Source: Nitriliruptorales bacterium (GTDB lineage: Bacteria; Actinomycetota; Nitriliruptoria; Nitriliruptorales; Nitriliruptoraceae). Taken from it: 9,772 bases of DNA. The stretch's first letter is position 1. Every line of letters starts with the position of its first letter. Of the stretch, positions 7,461 through 9,772 are shown piece after piece. Position numbers and translations under genes: made by a program. The notes under the pieces are model-generated. The model was given only the letters and a program-made list of their open reading frames with translations. It was not told where the DNA came from and ran no database searches. The stretch is taken from positions 1-9,772 of the forward strand of contig JAURQY010000103.1 of NCBI GenBank assembly GCA_030835875.1, in the 5' to 3' direction.

Positions 7461-7481
7461 GGGCGGCCCGACGGGCCGCCC
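7461..7481 (-). terminator. GC hairpin between rpmA and obg, terminator or attenuator
   Basis: A perfect 9-bp inverted repeat, GGGCGGCCC and GGGCCGCCC, surrounds a 3-base loop. It starts 24 bases past the rpmA stop. In the minus direction the bases after it read GTCGCATTTCC, so there is no real T-tract. That fits the U-poor hairpin terminators common in high-GC actinobacteria. Since obg has no clear promoter of its own, partial read-through is likely and the element may set obg levels below those of L21/L27. An RNA-processing or stability hairpin is the alternative. Confidence 0.7.
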
Positions 7482-7504
7482 TGACGCTGTAGAAGCCCGA
7501 CGGG

Positions 7505-7762
7505 TCAGGCGTCCGCCGGCTCGACGATCGCGAACGTGCGGTCCTTCGAGCGACGGAAGCTCACGGTGCCGTCGACGAGCGCGAACAGCGTGTCGTCACC
7601 GCCGCGACCGACGTTGACGCCCGGGTGGATGCGGGTGCCGCGCTGACGGACGATGATGCCGCCCGCACGGATCGCCTCGCCGGCGTACTTCTTCACGCCG
7701 AGGCGCTTGGCGTTGGAGTCGCGCCCGTTGTTGGACGAGCCTCCGCCCTTCTTGGTCGCCAT
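7505..7762 (-). CDS. rpmA: 50S ribosomal protein L27
   Basis: This 85-aa protein has the near-universal L27 sequence: MATKKGGGSSNNGRDSNAKRLGVK, then GGIIVRQRGTRIHPGVNVGRGGDDTLFALVDG. The N-terminal tail reaches the peptidyl-transferase centre of the ribosome. It begins directly with MATKKGGGSS, without the cleaved N-terminal extension found in many Firmicutes. The ATG at 7762 is preceded by AGGA with a 6-base spacer. The gene follows rplU by 48 bases, as in most bacteria, and is probably co-transcribed with it. Confidence 0.98.
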   Translation of the reverse strand: MATKKGGGSSNNGRDSNAKRLGVKKYAGEAIRAGGIIVRQRGTRIHPGVNVGRGGDDTLFALVDGTVSFRRSKDRTFAIVEPADA

Positions 7763-7780
7763 GCTGGATCCTTCCGTGCG

Positions 7781-7802
7781 GTCCTCGGCGCGGTGCCGGG
7801 AC
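7781..7802 (-). other. Imperfect hairpin in the rplU-rpmA gap
   Basis: GTCC plus CGGC pair with GCCG plus GGAC around a 5-base loop (GCGGT on the plus strand), with a single bulged base at 7785. It sits just upstream of the rpmA SD. It could affect rpmA translation or mRNA processing, but in such GC-rich DNA a stem of this size may be chance. Confidence 0.3.
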
Positions 7803-7810
7803 GCGGTCGC

Positions 7811-8113
7811 TCAGATGCTGTCGATCCGGACGGTCGTGCGGTGCTGCCGGTGGCCGCGACGCTTGCGCTGGCGCGACTTGTTCTTGTACGTGAAGACGCG
7901 GACGCGCGGGTCGAGGTCGTGCGCCGTGATCGTGCCGGCGACCGTGCGGCCGGCGAGCGCGTCACCGGCGACCACGCCGCCGTCGTCGCCGACGACGAGC
8001 ACGGGACGGAGGTCGACGGCGTCCCCGATCCGACCCTCGATCAGCTCGACACGGACCTCCTGGCCCTGCTCGACGCGGACCTGCTTGCCACCGGTTGCGA
8101 TCACGGCGTACAC
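7811..8113 (-). CDS. rplU: 50S ribosomal protein L21
   Basis: This 100-aa protein is of normal L21 length. It begins with the family hallmark (V/M)YAVIATGGKQ and ends with VFTYKNKSRQRKRRGHRQH followed by TTVRIDSI, the basic C-terminal signature that binds 23S rRNA. The GTG at 8113-8111 is chosen because AGGAG lies 5 bases before it and the protein then starts exactly where L21 should. The frame stays open upstream to 8530, but that part overlaps the aldehyde dehydrogenase gene and does not look like protein. It is the first gene of the rplU-rpmA(-obg-proB) unit. Confidence 0.97.
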   Translation of the reverse strand: MYAVIATGGKQVRVEQGQEVRVELIEGRIGDAVDLRPVLVVGDDGGVVAGDALAGRTVAGTITAHDLDPRVRVFTYKNKSRQRKRRGHRQHRTTVRIDSI

Positions 8114-8257
8114 GGGTGCTCCTGATGTCGTGCGCGCGCGGGCGCGTGCTGCGCCGTCCGGGACGACGCGATCGGGCGGGTGCTCGGCGCTGGCCGCAGG
8201 TCCTGCAGCGGGCAGGGCGGACCGTCGGCCGGATGGACGGCGGAGCGCCGGAGCGAT
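8114..8257 (-). promoter_or_regulatory. Long 5' leader of rplU mRNA
   Basis: If transcription begins about 6-7 bases after the -10 element (near the A at 8257), the mRNA has about 144 untranslated bases before L21. The stretch is GC-rich and can form several small hairpins, for example CGGCG/CGCCG and CCGTC/GACGG in its first part. Ribosomal protein operons often use such leaders for feedback control. I cannot match this one to a known L21 leader, so a regulatory role is an inference. Confidence 0.35.
8119..8123 (-). promoter_or_regulatory. Ribosome binding site fixing the rplU start
   Basis: AGGAG on the minus strand, then CACCC, then the GTG start. It supports the 100-aa L21 over the longer open frame that extends upstream. 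Confidence 0.75.
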
Positions 8258-8262
8258 GCGGG

Positions 8263-8292
8263 AGGGTACCGCCGGCGCGCGCGGACGGTCAA
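8263..8292 (-). promoter_or_regulatory. SigA-type promoter of the rplU-rpmA operon
   Basis: On the minus strand TTGACC (8292-8287) matches the -35 consensus at five of six bases. It is followed after 18 bases by TACCCT (8268-8263), a good TANNNT actinobacterial -10. It lies in the non-coding gap between the aldehyde dehydrogenase stop at 8331 and rplU and points towards rplU. It is the best promoter in the window. Confidence 0.75.
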
Positions 8293-8330
8293 CCGGCCCC
8301 GCAGACACGCCGGCCAACGCTCCGAGGTCG

Positions 8331-9772
8331 TCAGGACCCCAGTCGAGCCAGCAGCGGCGCGGTCCGGGGCAGCAGCCGGTTGAGCGCGCGGTGGGTGTGG
8401 AACCAGGGCGGCCGGACCGCCGGATGGAACGGCCCGCGCACGACCGTCTTCGCGACGTCCTCGAGCAGGAACGTGTTGTGCACGAACCCGTTCCCCGACT
8501 GGATGTCCCCCGGGGTCGCCCCGGGCGCACCGCCCCAGGGCGGCGTCACCATCGCGTAGGGGGCTGCCGACCAGTGGTTCACGACGACCGAGCCGTAGTG
8601 CAGCCGATCGATGGCACGCTCGACGGCCTCGCGCGCCTCGGGGTCGTTGAGGGTCCGCGGGTGGACGATGATCGACGCCGACAGCGTCCCCCACAGCCGC
8701 TCGTTGCAGAAGTCGACCGCACGGTCGAGGAACTCCGGCACGGACCGCGGTGCTTCGAGCGGGACCTCGCCGAACACGGCGCAGAAGGCCTCGGTCGTGA
8801 ACGCGATGTCGTCGGCGCGCGTCGCGTCGAGGTCGGGGATGAACGTGAACGGGACGTCACGCTCCCCCGTCGGCCCGTAGCGCTCCGCCTCCGGGTGGGC
8901 TGCGGTGAACGCCTCGAAGCGGTCGCGTGCGCCCGGGTAGTAGGCCTCGCGCGGCTCGGCGCGCTGCAGCGAGTCTCGGATCGCATCGTTGAGCGCGGCG
9001 CGGCGTGACCACGCGGCGTGCTGCACGATCACCCGCGCGGCGATGCAGTTGAAGCCCGCGTTCTGGACGAGCATCGAGGCGATGTTGTCGCCGTGGTAGG
9101 CGATCTCCCGCGGCGTCCACGGTCCCGGGACGACGATGACGGGGGTGACGTTGCCGAGCTCGGCTGTGATCGGCTTCGTCCGCAGCGGTGTCCCGCGCCG
9201 CTTACGGTCCGGCGCCTCCGCGTCGTCACCGAAGACGATCGCCTCGTAGGTCCGGTCAGACCCCGTGAGGTGGACGGTGTCGACGTCCGGATGGTCGATG
9301 ATCGTGCGTGCGACGTCCGGCCCCCCCGTCATGAGGCGTAGCCAGCCGCCGCGGATCAGCGGACGCAGCGCGACCTCGAGGTGGGGGGCGAGGTAATCGT
9401 TGACGGGGTTGAGCTTCAGGAGCACGACCCGGTCCTCAGCGAACAGCTGCGTCAGCGCGTCCATCGGACCGATGGAGGACACGTTGCCCGCGCCGAGCAC
9501 GAGCGAGACCTCCGGTGGACTGACGTGCCCCTCGTGGTGGATGCGTCCCATCCGCTCGCGCGCCTGCTCGGGCGTGACACCCACCGCCAGTCGGACCTCC
9601 GCGGTGAAGCCGGGGAAGAGCGCCCGGTCGACGACGTCGCTCGGAAACACGTCGACGACGGTGTGCCCCCGATCGTCCATGCGGATCGAGGGTGGTGCGG
9701 GCCTTCCGGTGTCACGGATGTCGCGCAGCGTCGCCGCGAGCAGCGTGACGTTCCGCAGGGTCGCGAGGACCC
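8331..9772 (-). CDS. Aldehyde dehydrogenase superfamily protein, 5' end outside the window
   Basis: The frame is open from the right edge, so the N-terminus is missing. An internal ATG at 9680 is not the real start, because the 30 codons before it (including TLRDIRDTGRP) read as protein. Counting from that ATG, the NAD-binding region has VLGAGNVSSIGPMDALTQLF at 61-80, LLKLNPVN at 87-94 and VHLTGSDRTYEAIVFG at 136-151. The catalytic region has the glutamate in ITAELGNVTPVIVV (E174) and a cysteine in QNAGFNC (C212). Classical ALDHs read ELGGKSP and GQ.C at these places, so this is a divergent subgroup. It is not ProA, which carries a CN(A)AET-type active site. It probably oxidises an aldehyde with NAD(P)+, or reduces an acyl-CoA; the substrate is unknown. 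It ends 217 bases before rplU and does not share that operon's promoter. Confidence 0.85.
   Translation of the reverse strand, partial: VLATLRNVTLLAATLRDIRDTGRPAPPSIRMDDRGHTVVDVFPSDVVDRALFPGFTAEVRLAVGVTPEQARERMGRIHHEGHVSPPEVSLVLGAGNVSSIGPMDALTQLFAEDRVVLLKLNPVNDYLAPHLEVALRPLIRGGWLRLMTGGPDVARTIIDHPDVDTVHLTGSDRTYEAIVFGDDAEAPDRKRRGTPLRTKPITAELGNVTPVIVVPGPWTPREIAYHGDNIASMLVQNAGFNCIAARVIVQHAAWSRRAALNDAIRDSLQRAEPREAYYPGARDRFEAFTAAHPEAERYGPTGERDVPFTFIPDLDATRADDIAFTTEAFCAVFGEVPLEAPRSVPEFLDRAVDFCNERLWGTLSASIIVHPRTLNDPEAREAVERAIDRLHYGSVVVNHWSAAPYAMVTPPWGGAPGATPGDIQSGNGFVHNTFLLEDVAKTVVRGPFHPAVRPPWFHTHRALNRLLPRTAPLLARLGS

Noticed and set aside
7454..7492. 12-codon plus-strand ORF with a nearby GGAGGAA
   Set aside because: The SD abuts the ATG with almost no spacer, and the codons are simply the terminator-like hairpin read through.
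8114..8530. N-terminal extension of L21 to 239 aa
   Set aside because: The L21 family begins exactly at YAVIATGGKQ, the extension overlaps the aldehyde dehydrogenase gene and the promoter, and an AGGAG marks the GTG at 8113.
7653..9008. 451-aa plus-strand open frame across rpmA, rplU and the aldehyde dehydrogenase
   Set aside because: It runs antisense to two certain ribosomal protein genes, and its translation is Arg/Pro/Gly-rich without recognisable motifs.
8331..9772. Aldehyde dehydrogenase as a displaced ProA
   Set aside because: The active-site region reads QNAGFNCIAARVIV rather than the CN-A-ET type of glutamate-5-semialdehyde dehydrogenase, and the overall sequence follows the general ALDH pattern.

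Overview
The window is very GC-rich (roughly 70% or more by eye) and densely packed. Genes are separated by only a few bases or overlap by 4, GTG starts dominate, and SD sequences are strong. The arrangement rplU-rpmA-obg-proB, with nadD further along the same strand, is the classic 50S ribosomal protein/Obg/proline/NAD block of Actinobacteria and relatives. I therefore read this as an actinobacterial chromosome, probably from a deep-branching, poorly sampled lineage. The exact taxon cannot be fixed from the sequence. No tRNA, rRNA, CRISPR array, transposase, integrase or phage gene is visible.

Reading along the minus strand from right to left, the window holds these parts. (1) 8331-9772 is the larger part of an aldehyde dehydrogenase superfamily gene that continues past the right edge. 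(2) A clear SigA-type promoter (8263-8292) and a leader of about 144 nt precede rplU (L21) and rpmA (L27). (3) A perfect 9-bp GC hairpin (7461-7481) separates rpmA from obg (GTPase Obg/CgtA). (4) obg overlaps proB (glutamate 5-kinase with a PUA domain) by 4 bases. (5) A single plus-strand gene, a zinc-independent quinone oxidoreductase of the MDR family (3878-4831), runs convergently into proB and divergently from the next block. (6) A tight minus-strand operon follows: a MoxR/CoxD-like AAA+ ATPase, a membrane-anchored protein of unknown function, a CoxE-like VWA protein, and then the start of nadD (nicotinate-nucleotide adenylyltransferase). nadD overlaps the VWA gene by ATGA and runs off the left edge.

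How the genes work together: L21, L27 and Obg belong to large-subunit structure and assembly. ProB starts proline synthesis and NadD makes the NAD precursor dinucleotide. In many actinobacteria proA sits between proB and nadD. Here that slot is filled by about 4.7 kb carrying the oxidoreductase and the ATPase/anchored-protein/VWA set. MoxR-type ATPases paired with VWA proteins generally remodel or mature a client protein or insert its cofactor, as CoxD/CoxE do for CO dehydrogenase. No CO dehydrogenase structural gene is present here, so the client is unknown. The anchored unknown protein lying between the two partners is the most interesting candidate for an undescribed component.
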